Origin: Antarcticimicrobium sediminis
Lineage (GTDB): Bacteria > Pseudomonadota > Alphaproteobacteria > Rhodobacterales > Rhodobacteraceae
DNA: 64,000 nucleotides
NCBI RefSeq assembly: GCF_004348975.1
Contig: NZ_SMFP01000001.1
Span: 504,701 to 568,700 of the forward strand
Direction: 5' to 3'
Below, one piece after another: positions 32,822 to 41,244 of this stretch. The stretch's first letter is position 1. Each line of letters starts with the position of its first letter. A program made the translations under genes and the position numbers. The notes below the pieces were generated by a model. It was not told where the DNA came from. It saw nothing but the letters and a program-made list of their open reading frames with translations, and did not search any database.

Positions 32822-33727
32822 ATGCAGCTGACCGTCGGACCGAACCCGTTTTTCTGGAAACCCGAAGCGTGGAGCGGCCTCTATGATGCCTTGGCCAGCG
32901 CCCCGGTGCAGCGTATCGTTCTGGGCGAACTGGTCTGCTCGAAACGCCTTCCCTTCTATCAGGATCGCATCCCGGCAGCGATAGAAACGCTGCAGGCGGC
33001 GGGCAAGGGGGTGGCGGTGAGCTCGCTGGCATTGATCACCCTGAAACGTGAACGCAAGCTGAGCGCCGAACTGGTCGAGACCGGGGTGGAGGTTGAGATC
33101 AACGATCTGTCCATGCTCGCCTATCTGCCGCAAGGGATGGCGTTTTCGGTCGGGCCACTGGTGAACGTCTATAACGAGGGAACGCTTGCATGGCTGGCCG
33201 CGCGCGGGGCAACCAGCATTTGCCTGCCGCCGGAATTGCCGCTGGAGCCGGTTCGCACCCTTGCCCGCGCCGGGCGCGATCTGGGCGTTGCGATCGAAGT
33301 TTGGGGCCACGGGCGGGTGCCGTTGGCGATCTCCGGGCGCTGCTATCACGCCCGGCTGCACGGTCGCACCAAGGACAACTGCCAATTCGCCTGCGAAAAC
33401 GATCCCGACGGGCTGGATGTTGCAACGCTGGACGGGCAGGACTTTCTGGCGATGAACGGGGTGCAAACCCTGTCGGACAGTTTTGCCTGCTCGGATCATC
33501 AGATCGAGATCCTGCAGGAGGCCGGTGTTTCACGCTTGCGCCTGTCGCCGCAGACCGGCGATTTCGCGGCGATCTGCGCGTTGTATCGCGACCGCATTGA
33601 CGGCAAGATCAAGCGCGGCCAGATCGCCGCCGCGTTGCAGACCAGATATCCGGGCATCCGGTTGAGCGATGGCTTCCTGACCGGGGCCTGCGGGGCCGAA
33701 TGGTCCGGGGCCTCCGCACAAAGCTGA
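32822..33727 (+). CDS. ubiV: Oxygen-independent ubiquinone hydroxylation protein UbiV
   Basis: Partner of UbiU, also of the U32 family, 301 residues. Cluster cysteines C39, C174, C187 and C191 reproduce the E. coli UbiV spacing (39, 180, 193, 197). The opening TVGPNPFFWKP and the segment RCYHARLHGRTKDNCQFAC are characteristic. It begins 4 bp after ubiU. A 15-bp sequence is duplicated directly after its stop. Confidence 0.93.
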   Translation: MQLTVGPNPFFWKPEAWSGLYDALASAPVQRIVLGELVCSKRLPFYQDRIPAAIETLQAAGKGVAVSSLALITLKRERKLSAELVETGVEVEINDLSMLAYLPQGMAFSVGPLVNVYNEGTLAWLAARGATSICLPPELPLEPVRTLARAGRDLGVAIEVWGHGRVPLAISGRCYHARLHGRTKDNCQFACENDPDGLDVATLDGQDFLAMNGVQTLSDSFACSDHQIEILQEAGVSRLRLSPQTGDFAAICALYRDRIDGKIKRGQIAAALQTRYPGIRLSDGFLTGACGAEWSGASAQS

Positions 33728-33754
33728 CACGGGCAAACTTGACACGGGCAAACC
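33725..33754 (+). repeat. 15-bp tandem duplication after ubiV
   Basis: TGACACGGGCAAACT is followed directly by TGACACGGGCAAACC. The repeat starts on the ubiV stop codon (TGA) and fills the gap to the DUF2478 gene. Confidence 0.8.
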
Positions 33755-33769
33755 TGAAAGGACTGGGCC

Positions 33770-34279
33770 ATGAAAATCGCATATGTCAGCGCCACAGGGC
33801 GCGGCGAAACCGACCGGCTGCTGTCGCAAGCGGCCGCATTTCTTGGCCAGCAACAGGTTGCCACCGCCGGCATCGTCAAAGAACTGAGTTATGACAGTGC
33901 CTTTGAAAACGGCTGCGACATGAAGGTGCGGGTGCTGCCCGATGGCCCGGTGATCAAGATCACGCAGGATCTGGGCCAAGGCTCGGCAGCCTGTCGACTG
34001 GACCCGGCGGCGATTGCCGAGGCGGTTGCACAGGTCGAAACCAGCGGGTTGGCCGATGCCCGGATGTTCATCCTCAACAAATTCGGCCCCGAAGAGATCG
34101 CAGGCCGTGGATTCCGCTCGGCAATTGCCGCGGCGCTGGAGCTCGGGATTCCGGTTCTGGTCGGGGTGGGGAGCGCCAGCCGCGCCGATTTTGACGCCTT
34201 TGCCGAGGGGCTGGCCGCCCCCCTGCCCGCCGATCCCGACGCCATCGCCGCATGGTGTCTGGCCGCGGTTCAGGCCTAG
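33770..34279 (+). CDS. DUF2478 family protein
   Basis: Protein of 169 residues with the DUF2478 pattern: ETDRLLSQAAAFL, GCDMKVRVLPDG, the conserved QDLGQGSAACRLDP, MFILNKFGPEEIAGRGFRSAI and GIPVLVGVG. The family is poorly understood. The fold is probably P-loop-NTPase-like, and members are often found near molybdenum transport genes, none of which are seen here. It follows ubiV on the same strand and may share its FNR-controlled transcript. Function unknown. Confidence 0.8.
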   Translation: MKIAYVSATGRGETDRLLSQAAAFLGQQQVATAGIVKELSYDSAFENGCDMKVRVLPDGPVIKITQDLGQGSAACRLDPAAIAEAVAQVETSGLADARMFILNKFGPEEIAGRGFRSAIAAALELGIPVLVGVGSASRADFDAFAEGLAAPLPADPDAIAAWCLAAVQA

Positions 34280-34292
34280 AGACCGGGCGTCA

Positions 34293-34306
34293 GTGACGGT
34301 CGTCAA
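34293..34306. promoter_or_regulatory. Weak FNR-type box upstream of the Crp/Fnr gene
   Basis: GTGAC-GGTC-GTCAA is one mismatch from TTGAC-N4-GTCAA. It lies 57 bp (centre to centre) upstream of the perfect box at 34350-34363. Confidence 0.45.
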
Positions 34307-34349
34307 AACCCGCTGCCGCACCGCGAAATGCGGTATTTCCAATGAATGT

Positions 34350-34363
34350 TTGATCTCGATCAA
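34350..34363. promoter_or_regulatory. Perfect FNR box upstream of the Crp/Fnr gene
   Basis: TTGAT-CTCG-ATCAA is the exact FNR consensus, about 88 bp before the start codon at 34451. It suggests control by a classical FNR (FnrL) encoded elsewhere, or autoregulation. Confidence 0.8.
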
Positions 34364-34450
34364 GACGCGGCCGGGAACTTTGTTTCTTTCTTGTCGCCGA
34401 TGGTGCCGCGCAATCTGGAAAAGCGGCGCGCGGAGTGTCCAGAGGGCGGC

Positions 34451-35143
34451 ATGACGAACAAGAACCACCCCTGCGCGAACTGCAGTTTCTACGAGCAAAG
34501 CTTGTGGCGGCCGGTGGCTGGCGCCAATATGTCCACCCTTGCCCGGAACTTCACCCGGCGCGAGATGGAGGCCGGAAGCGTGCTGTATCATCAGGGCGCA
34601 CCCAGCGACGGGGTCTATTGCGTCTCGCGGGGGCTGTTCGCCATTCGCAGTTTTGGCCCCGACGGCAGCTCAAGCCTGCTGCGGCTGGCCTATCCTGGTG
34701 AATTGATCGGATACCGCGCCTTTCTGACTGGGCGAGACCACCGGACCGAAGCCCAGGCTTTGTTGCCATCGCGAGTCTGCGTGGTCGCACAGCGCGATGC
34801 CAAGCAGGTCGTGCGGGCCTGCCCAGAGGTTCTGACCCGTCTCGCCGTGCGCTGCGCCGATGAGTTGGATCTGTGCCACGACCGTATTCAAGAGGCGGCG
34901 CGCAGTCCCAACAAGGAACGGCTGGCCCAGTTGCTGGAGCAGTTGATGGCGGCTCACGGCACGAAGGACGGCCGTTTCGAGCGCATGCATTTGCCAATCT
35001 CGCGTCAGGATCTGGCCGATATATTGGGGGTCCAGCCGGAAACGCTGTCACGCCTGATAAAGCGTCTGCAAAGCGAGGGGCGGTTGCGCACGTCCGGGCG
35101 TTGGATCGAAATGCCCGGACCGATGCAAAAACACGTCATTTGA
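34451..35143 (+). CDS. Crp/Fnr family regulator with three of the four FNR cluster cysteines
   Basis: Regulator of 230 residues: N-terminal cysteine pair C8-A-N-C11, cyclic-nucleotide-type beta-roll (about 30-130), dimer helix, and winged helix-turn-helix (about 180-212, with SRQDLADILGVQPETLSRLIKRL). By alignment in my head, C8, C11 and C110 match C20, C23 and C122 of E. coli FNR, while the position of C29 is S17. The HTH has the E-x-x-S-R recognition pattern of FNR, so FNR-type boxes are its likely targets. ATG 34451 follows AGAGGG. It may regulate the adjacent ubi genes. Confidence 0.82.
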   Translation: MTNKNHPCANCSFYEQSLWRPVAGANMSTLARNFTRREMEAGSVLYHQGAPSDGVYCVSRGLFAIRSFGPDGSSSLLRLAYPGELIGYRAFLTGRDHRTEAQALLPSRVCVVAQRDAKQVVRACPEVLTRLAVRCADELDLCHDRIQEAARSPNKERLAQLLEQLMAAHGTKDGRFERMHLPISRQDLADILGVQPETLSRLIKRLQSEGRLRTSGRWIEMPGPMQKHVI

Positions 35144-35207
35144 CCTATCCCTGAGGCTCTCGCCCGGCCCCTGCTGCGATCAATTCGACCGCGCGCCCTT
35201 GTCTCCG

Positions 35208-35252
35208 GTTTCGTCTAGTCCTGTTTCGTCTAGCCCTGTTTCGTCTGGGCCG
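35208..35252 (+). repeat. 15-bp tandem repeat, three copies
   Basis: GTTTCGTCTAGTCCT occurs three times in a row (35208, 35223, 35238), with one change in copy 2 and a degenerate copy 3. It lies between the Crp/Fnr gene and a shared terminator and has no obvious coding role. Confidence 0.8.
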
Positions 35253-35283
35253 TTTTGGACAAAACCAAGTTTGGCACAAAAAG

Positions 35284-35323
35284 AAAAAGGCCCGCCCCCA
35301 GAGATCCGGGGACGGGCCTTTTT
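35284..35323. terminator. Bidirectional intrinsic terminator
   Basis: AAAAAGGCCCG (35284-35294) pairs with CGGGCCTTTTT (35313-35323), with further CCCC/GGGG pairs inside. T tracts on both strands fit the convergent Crp/Fnr and peptidoglycan-binding genes. Confidence 0.88.
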
Positions 35324-35344
35324 CATGTGTCGATCAGGGTGCGA

Positions 35345-36607
35345 TCACTCGCTGATGGTGCCGAACACCGGCAGCGCGCCACCCGAGGCCGCCTGCAGAA
35401 CCGCGACACGCGCTGGCGTCTGGCCCATCACGGGTTGGCCGTTGGCCACAGCAGCCAGTGCCACCTGCATCCAGGAACTGGCAAGTTGCGGAGCCGTCTG
35501 CGTGGCACCAAAGCCCTCGCGCAGTTGATGACTGACCATCTCGCCATAACCACCCTGCCCTGCCGAGGTCAGCAGCACGGCGCTGGCCAGCGCGACGGTG
35601 GCATTATCCGCACGATAGCCGGCCCCCAAGCAGACCTTGCCGCCGGACACCAGTTGCGCCATCGGCTGACCCGAATTTTCAAGGAAGGCCTTGGTCCGCG
35701 CCATGACCTGGCTTGCCGGCTGGCTTTCAATGCCCTGCATCTGCTGCGCGATGGCCTGGGACAGCCCGTCGCACTGCGCTTCGATCTGGTCGCGCGTCAT
35801 GCCGGGGATCGATGCCTCGATCCGGGCACTGTCAGACATCGCCTGGGTCCGGGCCATGCAGAACTGTTCGCTCAACGCAAAGCTGGCATCGGTGATCTTG
35901 CCCGGCATGCTCAGCCCGCCATTGGCGGCGGTGCGCACACTGATCTGATCGCAAAAATCGCGGATCGAGCGATCGTCGGACGGAAAGCTGAACTGCGGCA
36001 TGGCCCCGCCGCTGCTGACACCGGTATCGGCGCGCGCGGTCACAGGTTCAGGCTGGGTGGCCTGAGGCACCGGGGCTGGCATCGGCATCGGAGCCGCAGC
36101 CATCTGGGTGCCCGGCGTGGCAATGCCAAGCTGTTCGTTGCGATAGGTGCGCAGAAGGCCCGGCTGGCCCTGCGTTGCGACGATCTGGGCATAGGGTGCC
36201 ATATGAGCGCTGGACATGGCCCGCTGGTGACTGCCCAGCAGGAAATTCATCTCATGCTGGTCAAGATAGCCATCGACGTTATACCCCATATCCGCCTGAT
36301 AGCGGCGGATGCCATTGCGACTGTTGCGGCCCAGCACGCCATCGGCGCCCCCGACATTATAGCCGAAATAGTTCAGTGCGATCTGCGCCTGACGGTTTTG
36401 TTCGCGCTGCGCCGAATACACACGGGTGGGTCGGGTCGTGGTGGTGGTGGTGCGGCGCGTCTTGTTCTTGTTCACCTCGTTCACGACGATGCCGCCCAGC
36501 AACGCCCCGCCCAGAAACGAGGCAGCGTCATTGGCTTGGGCGCGCTCGACACCCACGACAACCATGCTGGCAGCGGCCAGCGAAGCGCAGAGATTACGTT
36601 TCCACAT
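35345..36607 (-). CDS. Periplasmic protein with peptidoglycan-binding-like domain
   Basis: Protein of 420 residues. A signal peptide (about 1-26, cleavage after ERAQA) is followed by a Gly-rich segment, a Thr/Arg stretch, and a PG-binding-1-like repeat region (about 73-130, with FGYNVGGADGVLGRNSRNGIRRYQADMGY). Then comes a proline- and methionine-rich linker and a helical C-terminal domain of unknown type. It probably sits in the periplasm and contacts peptidoglycan. It is monocistronic, with its own terminator. No enzymatic motif is seen. Confidence 0.75.
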   Translation of the reverse strand: MWKRNLCASLAAASMVVVGVERAQANDAASFLGGALLGGIVVNEVNKNKTRRTTTTTTRPTRVYSAQREQNRQAQIALNYFGYNVGGADGVLGRNSRNGIRRYQADMGYNVDGYLDQHEMNFLLGSHQRAMSSAHMAPYAQIVATQGQPGLLRTYRNEQLGIATPGTQMAAAPMPMPAPVPQATQPEPVTARADTGVSSGGAMPQFSFPSDDRSIRDFCDQISVRTAANGGLSMPGKITDASFALSEQFCMARTQAMSDSARIEASIPGMTRDQIEAQCDGLSQAIAQQMQGIESQPASQVMARTKAFLENSGQPMAQLVSGGKVCLGAGYRADNATVALASAVLLTSAGQGGYGEMVSHQLREGFGATQTAPQLASSWMQVALAAVANGQPVMGQTPARVAVLQAASGGALPVFGTISE

Positions 36608-36812
36608 CTTAAATTCCTCACCTAAAGCAACGCGCCGGGCCGCCGGAAGATCCGGTCCCCAAAAAATTGGCAGCGTGGCACGTCAAAATGCGATATCTGT
36701 TCCAGCCCAACAGAGCAAGCCGCGCGCCTGCTGTCAAGATCGACACCCATAACGCGGGTCAACCGGCGCGGTTCCGCCAAAGGGGGCCCCGCATCGCCCT
36801 CCCTCGTCTCTC

Positions 36813-37844
36813 TCAGCCCAAACGTGGAGGCCCCATTCGGGCCGTCGGGGCGGTTTCCACCTCGGCCGCGCAACTGTGGGGATCAAAGAAGCGGAACGTG
36901 GCGCGCCCTGCCCGCTTTGCCGTATACAGCGCCAGATCGGCCCGGCGCAACAGCTCTGCCGGGGCACAGTCCGGCTGCTCGACCGATGGCGCGATGCCGA
37001 TACTGGCCGAGATCGCACAGGGGCGCCCGCGAAACTGCATCGGCTGCTCCAACCGCTCGATCAACCGCAGGGCGATTCGTCGCAGCCGGGGCCGGTCGGT
37101 GAGATTGTCGAACACGACCACGAATTCATCGCCGCCGACGCGGGCCACCGCATCCTCGCGGCGGGTTTCTTCGACCAGCACCCGCGCCACCTGCTGCAAG
37201 ACATAATCGCCCGCCGCATGGCCCAGCGTGTCGTTCACCTGCTTGAAGAAATCCAGATCAATATGCATCACGGAATAGCACAGCCCGACACCCGATTTTC
37301 GCGTCAGCACGTGATCCATGGCGCGGCGGTTCTTGAGCCCCGTCAACGTATCGGTAAAGGCCTGTTCCTCGGCCGAGATTCGGGCCGCCTGAAGCCGTTG
37401 GTTCAGCTGGCGCGAAGCCTCCATCGCCGCCGATTTTGCCTCAACCAGATACAACAGTTCGATCGCCAGATCGGTGGCTGCGAAATCGGCGCTGGTCAGG
37501 GCATAATCGCGCACCGCATCCAGCAACGAAATCCCAAAGGACAGCGCCACCACCGCACCGCCCGGGATCACCGCAAGCTGCCCCTTGAGGGCGGTATGGG
37601 GCGTATCGCGGAACACGACGTTCAGTTTGACCCCCGGTTCTGCAAGCAGGTCGGAAAACCGGGGGACTGCGCGGGGCCGGGTCAGGTCGAACAGATCAAG
37701 GAACCGCCGCCCTTGCATCGGCGCGTCGGGGCGCAGTTTCTGCAGGGTGGGTCCGACATCGCGGATCACCCCCTCTTCATCCAGCATCAGGTGCATCGGG
37801 CACAGCCGGGCCAGCAGATCCGCCAACGCATCTGGCCCCATCAT
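36813..37844 (-). CDS. Diguanylate cyclase with HNOB-associated N-terminal domain
   Basis: Protein of 343 residues. The N-terminal 120 residues resemble the haem-NO-binding-associated (HNOBA, PAS-like) domain; a coiled coil spans about 135-160; then a GGDEF domain. The active site GGDEF (237-241) is intact, as is the inhibitory site R228-R-E-D231 five residues before it, so it should make c-di-GMP with product inhibition. The start overlaps the stop of the H-NOX-like gene (ATGA). Known pairs of this kind transmit NO signals to c-di-GMP. Confidence 0.88.
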   Translation of the reverse strand: MMGPDALADLLARLCPMHLMLDEEGVIRDVGPTLQKLRPDAPMQGRRFLDLFDLTRPRAVPRFSDLLAEPGVKLNVVFRDTPHTALKGQLAVIPGGAVVALSFGISLLDAVRDYALTSADFAATDLAIELLYLVEAKSAAMEASRQLNQRLQAARISAEEQAFTDTLTGLKNRRAMDHVLTRKSGVGLCYSVMHIDLDFFKQVNDTLGHAAGDYVLQQVARVLVEETRREDAVARVGGDEFVVVFDNLTDRPRLRRIALRLIERLEQPMQFRGRPCAISASIGIAPSVEQPDCAPAELLRRADLALYTAKRAGRATFRFFDPHSCAAEVETAPTARMGPPRLG

Positions 37845-38428
37845 CCGGCCCGCGCCCCCAGATCAAAGGCGCGCCCCTTGGCAAAGGCCATTTCGATCAG
37901 CGTAATGACGATCACCTCAACCCCGTCCCGGTTGCCATCATGGTCCAACATCACCAGCGCGCCATAATCGTCGGCCATCGCCCGCAGGATGCCCATCATC
38001 ACACAGCCAAAGCCGGGCAGATCCGGCCCGCAGCTCAGCTCATAGCGCCCGGCCCCCTGTTCACGCAGCTCCAGCGCCGGCAGATGCAGGTCCGACACCG
38101 CCAGCCGCGCCCGGTCCGGCAGATCGTCAAGGGACAGCAGAAAATCCACATAGGTTTCGCCGCCAAAGCGCAACAGCCGACGCAGGGCCTCGACCGCCGG
38201 GTGCGAGACCAGATAGGTGCCCAGATCCTCCAGCACCTCGCCCCGCTCCCGGCACAACTCGGCACAAAGCGCATCAAGCACCGCCTCGGTAAGCGCATCA
38301 TCATAGGTCAACATCGCCTCGAACTCGGCAAACCCGAGCCCTGCGGCCTCGGTCACATGGGTCCAGCGCTCGCGCCCATAGGTGTTGATGACAAAAGACT
38401 GGATCGCCCCGTTGACCAGACCGTGCAT
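37841..38428 (-). CDS. H-NOX (HNOB) domain protein lacking the usual haem ligands
   Basis: Protein of 195 residues from ATG 38428 (MHGLVNGAIQSFVINTYG), chosen because it gives the canonical H-NOX start and has GGGGAA upstream; a start at 38461 would add eleven residues. H-NOX domains bind haem through a proximal His in an LD-x-L-H context and a Y-x-S-x-R motif. Here the first reads LDDLPDRARLAV, with Pro104 at the His position, and the second reads YELSC. Haem binding in the normal way therefore looks impossible. It is coupled to the diguanylate cyclase gene. Confidence 0.8.
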   Translation of the reverse strand: MHGLVNGAIQSFVINTYGRERWTHVTEAAGLGFAEFEAMLTYDDALTEAVLDALCAELCRERGEVLEDLGTYLVSHPAVEALRRLLRFGGETYVDFLLSLDDLPDRARLAVSDLHLPALELREQGAGRYELSCGPDLPGFGCVMMGILRAMADDYGALVMLDHDGNRDGVEVIVITLIEMAFAKGRAFDLGARAG

Positions 38429-38583
38429 ACCGATTCCCCAACTGTCGTCGTTCGACAGCATGGAACCGAAGTTCTTAACAACAGATCAAAATCCGCCTCA
38501 TGGATGCCCCTTTCCAGACGCCGCTTCAGTCGGCCCAGCCGCATCACCGGGGCGTCAGAGCGGGGGCACTGGGGCGTAAAAGG

Positions 38584-40143
38584 TCAGAAATCGGTCGGCG
38601 CGCCGCCCTCGGCCTTGCGACGGGCGACAAAGGCGGTCAGCTCGTCGCGGATGGCCGCGTCCATCGGCGGCGGCTCGAATGCGTCGAGGATCTGTTTGTA
38701 CAGCAGATGCGCCCGCTCCGGTGTCCAGATCGCACCGGCGGCCTCCCAGCCCTCGAAATTGCGCCAATCGCTGAGAAACGGCTGGTAAAAGGCGGTGGTA
38801 TAACGATCCTGGGTGTGCTGCGTGCCGAAGAAATGGCCGGAATTGCCCACGGACCGGATCGCATCCAGAGCGATCTCATCCGGGCCTGTGTCCCATATCT
38901 CGGGCTGCATATAGCGCTGGATCTGCTGCAACACCTCGCAATCCATGATGAATTTCTCCGGGCTGGCAATCAGCCCGCCTTCCAGCCAACCAGCCGCGTG
39001 ATAGACCATGTTGGTGCCCGATTGCACCGCCGCCCAAAGGCTGTTGGAGGTTTCCCACATCGCCTGCCCGTCGGGCACATTGGCGGCACAGACGCCGGAA
39101 CTGCGCAACGGCAGCCCATAGAACCGCGCCATCTGGCCAGTCATCTGGGTCGCGCGCATGTATTCCGGCGTGCCAAAGGCGGGCGCCCCGGATTTCATGT
39201 CCACATTGGAGGTAAACGTGCCGATCACGCAGGGCGTTCCGGGGCGGACATACTGAAACAGGGCAATCGCACAGAGCGCCTCGGCCAGCGATTGCGCCAC
39301 CGCCCCCGCCATCGTCACCGGGGCCATGGCGCCGGCCAGCGTGAACGGCGTCACCACCACCGCCTGCCCGCGCCTTATCAGCCGCAAGCAGCCGTCGATC
39401 ATCGGAAAGTCGTGCTTGAGCGGCGAGGTGGAATTGATGTTGGTATACATCCGGGGCGTGGCCTGAAACTCCTCCTCGGTCAGGCCACCGGCGATGCGCA
39501 CCATCTCCATCACGTCCTCGACCCGCTCCTTGCCGAGGCTATAGGCGTGCATGACCTTGTCGCACAGCGTCAGCTTGTCAAACAGCACGTCCAGATGGCG
39601 CACGCTGGCATGGATGTCGACCGGCTCCACCGGATAGCCGCCGGCGAAATGGATGCAATTGAAATATTGGGTCAATTTCATCAGATCGGCGCATTTTTCG
39701 CGGGTGCCGGACACCTTGCGACCGATCTCCATGTCCCAGTAGCTCGGCGGCGAGGAGACATTACCGAACAACAGGGTATCGCCGCCCACGGTGATCCGAT
39801 GCGCGGGATTGCGCGGGGTCAGGGTGAACTGCGACGGGGCCTTGGCCACCATCTCCATCACGAAATCGCGGCCCATCCGCACCGTCTCGCCCTCGACGCG
39901 ACACCCCGCTTCGCGCAGGATGGCGAGGGCCTCGGGGTTGAGGAACACGACGCCGATCTCTTCCAGAATGCGCATGGCCCCGTCATGGATGGCGGCAATG
40001 CCCTCGGCGCTCAACGGCTCGACTGGCCGGTCGCGATTGATCGGAGGCGAGAACGGCATCTGTTCGATCACTGCCGCACCGCGCCGCGCCGCCGCGCCCG
40101 CACGGCCGCCGCTGCGCCGTCTCCCTGTCGCCTGATCCGCCAT
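38584..40143 (-). CDS. MttB/MtgB-family methyltransferase (non-pyrrolysine)
   Basis: COG5598 protein of 519 residues, homologous to trimethylamine methyltransferase MttB but without the in-frame amber codon. Such non-pyrrolysine members demethylate glycine betaine or other quaternary amines and pass the methyl group to a corrinoid protein. Seen: AEGIAAIHDGAMRILEEIGV, the glycine-rich barrel segments FAGGYPVEP and NSGHFFGTQHT. A basic, Ala/Arg-rich N-terminal 26 residues precede the domain. The start has GGGAGGGG upstream. No corrinoid partner gene lies nearby, so the substrate remains open. Confidence 0.85.
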   Translation of the reverse strand: MADQATGRRRSGGRAGAAARRGAAVIEQMPFSPPINRDRPVEPLSAEGIAAIHDGAMRILEEIGVVFLNPEALAILREAGCRVEGETVRMGRDFVMEMVAKAPSQFTLTPRNPAHRITVGGDTLLFGNVSSPPSYWDMEIGRKVSGTREKCADLMKLTQYFNCIHFAGGYPVEPVDIHASVRHLDVLFDKLTLCDKVMHAYSLGKERVEDVMEMVRIAGGLTEEEFQATPRMYTNINSTSPLKHDFPMIDGCLRLIRRGQAVVVTPFTLAGAMAPVTMAGAVAQSLAEALCAIALFQYVRPGTPCVIGTFTSNVDMKSGAPAFGTPEYMRATQMTGQMARFYGLPLRSSGVCAANVPDGQAMWETSNSLWAAVQSGTNMVYHAAGWLEGGLIASPEKFIMDCEVLQQIQRYMQPEIWDTGPDEIALDAIRSVGNSGHFFGTQHTQDRYTTAFYQPFLSDWRNFEGWEAAGAIWTPERAHLLYKQILDAFEPPPMDAAIRDELTAFVARRKAEGGAPTDF

Positions 40144-40241
40144 GGGTGCCCCTCCCGGTGCCTGCCTGATCTCCAGCAGGCAACAGGTGCGACGCGCGCG
40201 CCGCCTTGTCCGCGACGGATTATGTCGTTTTCAGGCCGGGA

Positions 40242-40937
40242 TCAGCCGCGCGCGGCAAGCCAGGCGGGGATATGCCCAATGTCTGGCAAAACGGCATCGG
40301 CATCGGGGGCCAGGTCTTCTGCGCTGGCCATCCCGGTCAGCACCCCCAGCGTGATCATGCCAGCGGCGCGCCCGGCATGCAGATCATGACTGCTGTCCCC
40401 CACCATCACCGCGCGGGCCGGGTCCACATCAACCGCTGCGCAAAAGGCCAGCAGCGGGCCCGGCTCGGGCTTTGCGCCATAGCCGCTATCAAACCCGGCG
40501 ATGAAATCGAACCGGTCCAGCACCTTTGCCGCGCCCAGATGCGCCCGGGCCGGCACCTCGGCATCATTGGTCGCCACGCCCAGCCGCAGCCCGCGCCCGC
40601 GCAGCCCATCGAGAAACGCCGCCAAGGGCACCGCCTCGATCTGAGGGGCGCATTCGGCCTCCTCGTTCAGCATGTCGATCAGTGCGGCCGGTGTCATCTG
40701 CGGGAAATGCGGACCCAACTCGCGCGCCACCTCGGCTGGCGTGCCGGCGATCACCACGCTGTCGGGATCAAAGCGTCGCGTCGCAAGGTCAAAGCCGATC
40801 TCGCGCCCGATGGCCTGCGCGCGGACGCGGTCCCCGCCCGTGGCGCGCAGCAAGAACGCCTCGGCCCAGGCCTCCCAAGTGGCGCCAAACTCAAACAGGG
40901 TGCCGTCCTTGTCGAACAGAATGGCGTCGATGGTCAT
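40242..40937 (-). CDS. HAD family hydrolase (phosphoglycolate phosphatase-like)
   Basis: Haloacid-dehalogenase-type phosphatase of 231 residues. Motif I is D9-K-D11-G-T, with a helical cap domain (about 20-110), motif II VATND, motif III lysine in GAKPEPG and motif IV VGDSSHDL. ATG 40937 follows AAGGAG. The closest functional label is Gph-like phosphatase, but HAD substrate assignments from sequence are unreliable. It lies 22 bp downstream of the DUF3572 gene. Confidence 0.82.
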   Translation of the reverse strand: MTIDAILFDKDGTLFEFGATWEAWAEAFLLRATGGDRVRAQAIGREIGFDLATRRFDPDSVVIAGTPAEVARELGPHFPQMTPAALIDMLNEEAECAPQIEAVPLAAFLDGLRGRGLRLGVATNDAEVPARAHLGAAKVLDRFDFIAGFDSGYGAKPEPGPLLAFCAAVDVDPARAVMVGDSSHDLHAGRAAGMITLGVLTGMASAEDLAPDADAVLPDIGHIPAWLAARG

Positions 40938-40959
40938 GGCGCAGGCTCCTTTTTGGCGA

Positions 40960-41244
40960 TCAGGTCCAATGTACCTGCGCCCCGCCGGGCAGCGCGGCAC
41001 GGGCCTGCATCGGGTGTTCATAAGGGGTGGTGGTGGCATCGCAAAACGCCATCACCCAAGCATCATCCATCATCAGGAAATCAAGCACGGAGGCGAGGAA
41101 TTCGGGATCACGGGCACGCTCGCGAACATCGTCCTGCCCCAAGCCGGTTGTCCCAAGAAAGACCGGCAACAAGTCTTCGTTGCCAACCAACCAGGCCAAC
41201 GCCGTGAGCGCGAGAGTTTCGGCAGCATCGGAAGAAAAGGACAT
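40960..41244 (-). CDS. DUF3572 family protein
   Basis: Small protein of 94 residues, mostly helical and acidic, with the DUF3572 features ALTALAWLVGNEDLLPVFLGTTGL and ARDPEFLASVLDFLMMDDAWVMAF. The family is restricted to Alphaproteobacteria and has no known role. It precedes the HAD gene by 22 bp on the same strand and the two are probably co-transcribed. Confidence 0.8.
   Translation of the reverse strand: MSFSSDAAETLALTALAWLVGNEDLLPVFLGTTGLGQDDVRERARDPEFLASVLDFLMMDDAWVMAFCDATTTPYEHPMQARAALPGGAQVHWT

Noticed and set aside
38584-40143. Pyrrolysine-containing MttB
   Set aside because: No in-frame TAG inside the gene, and normal length without it.
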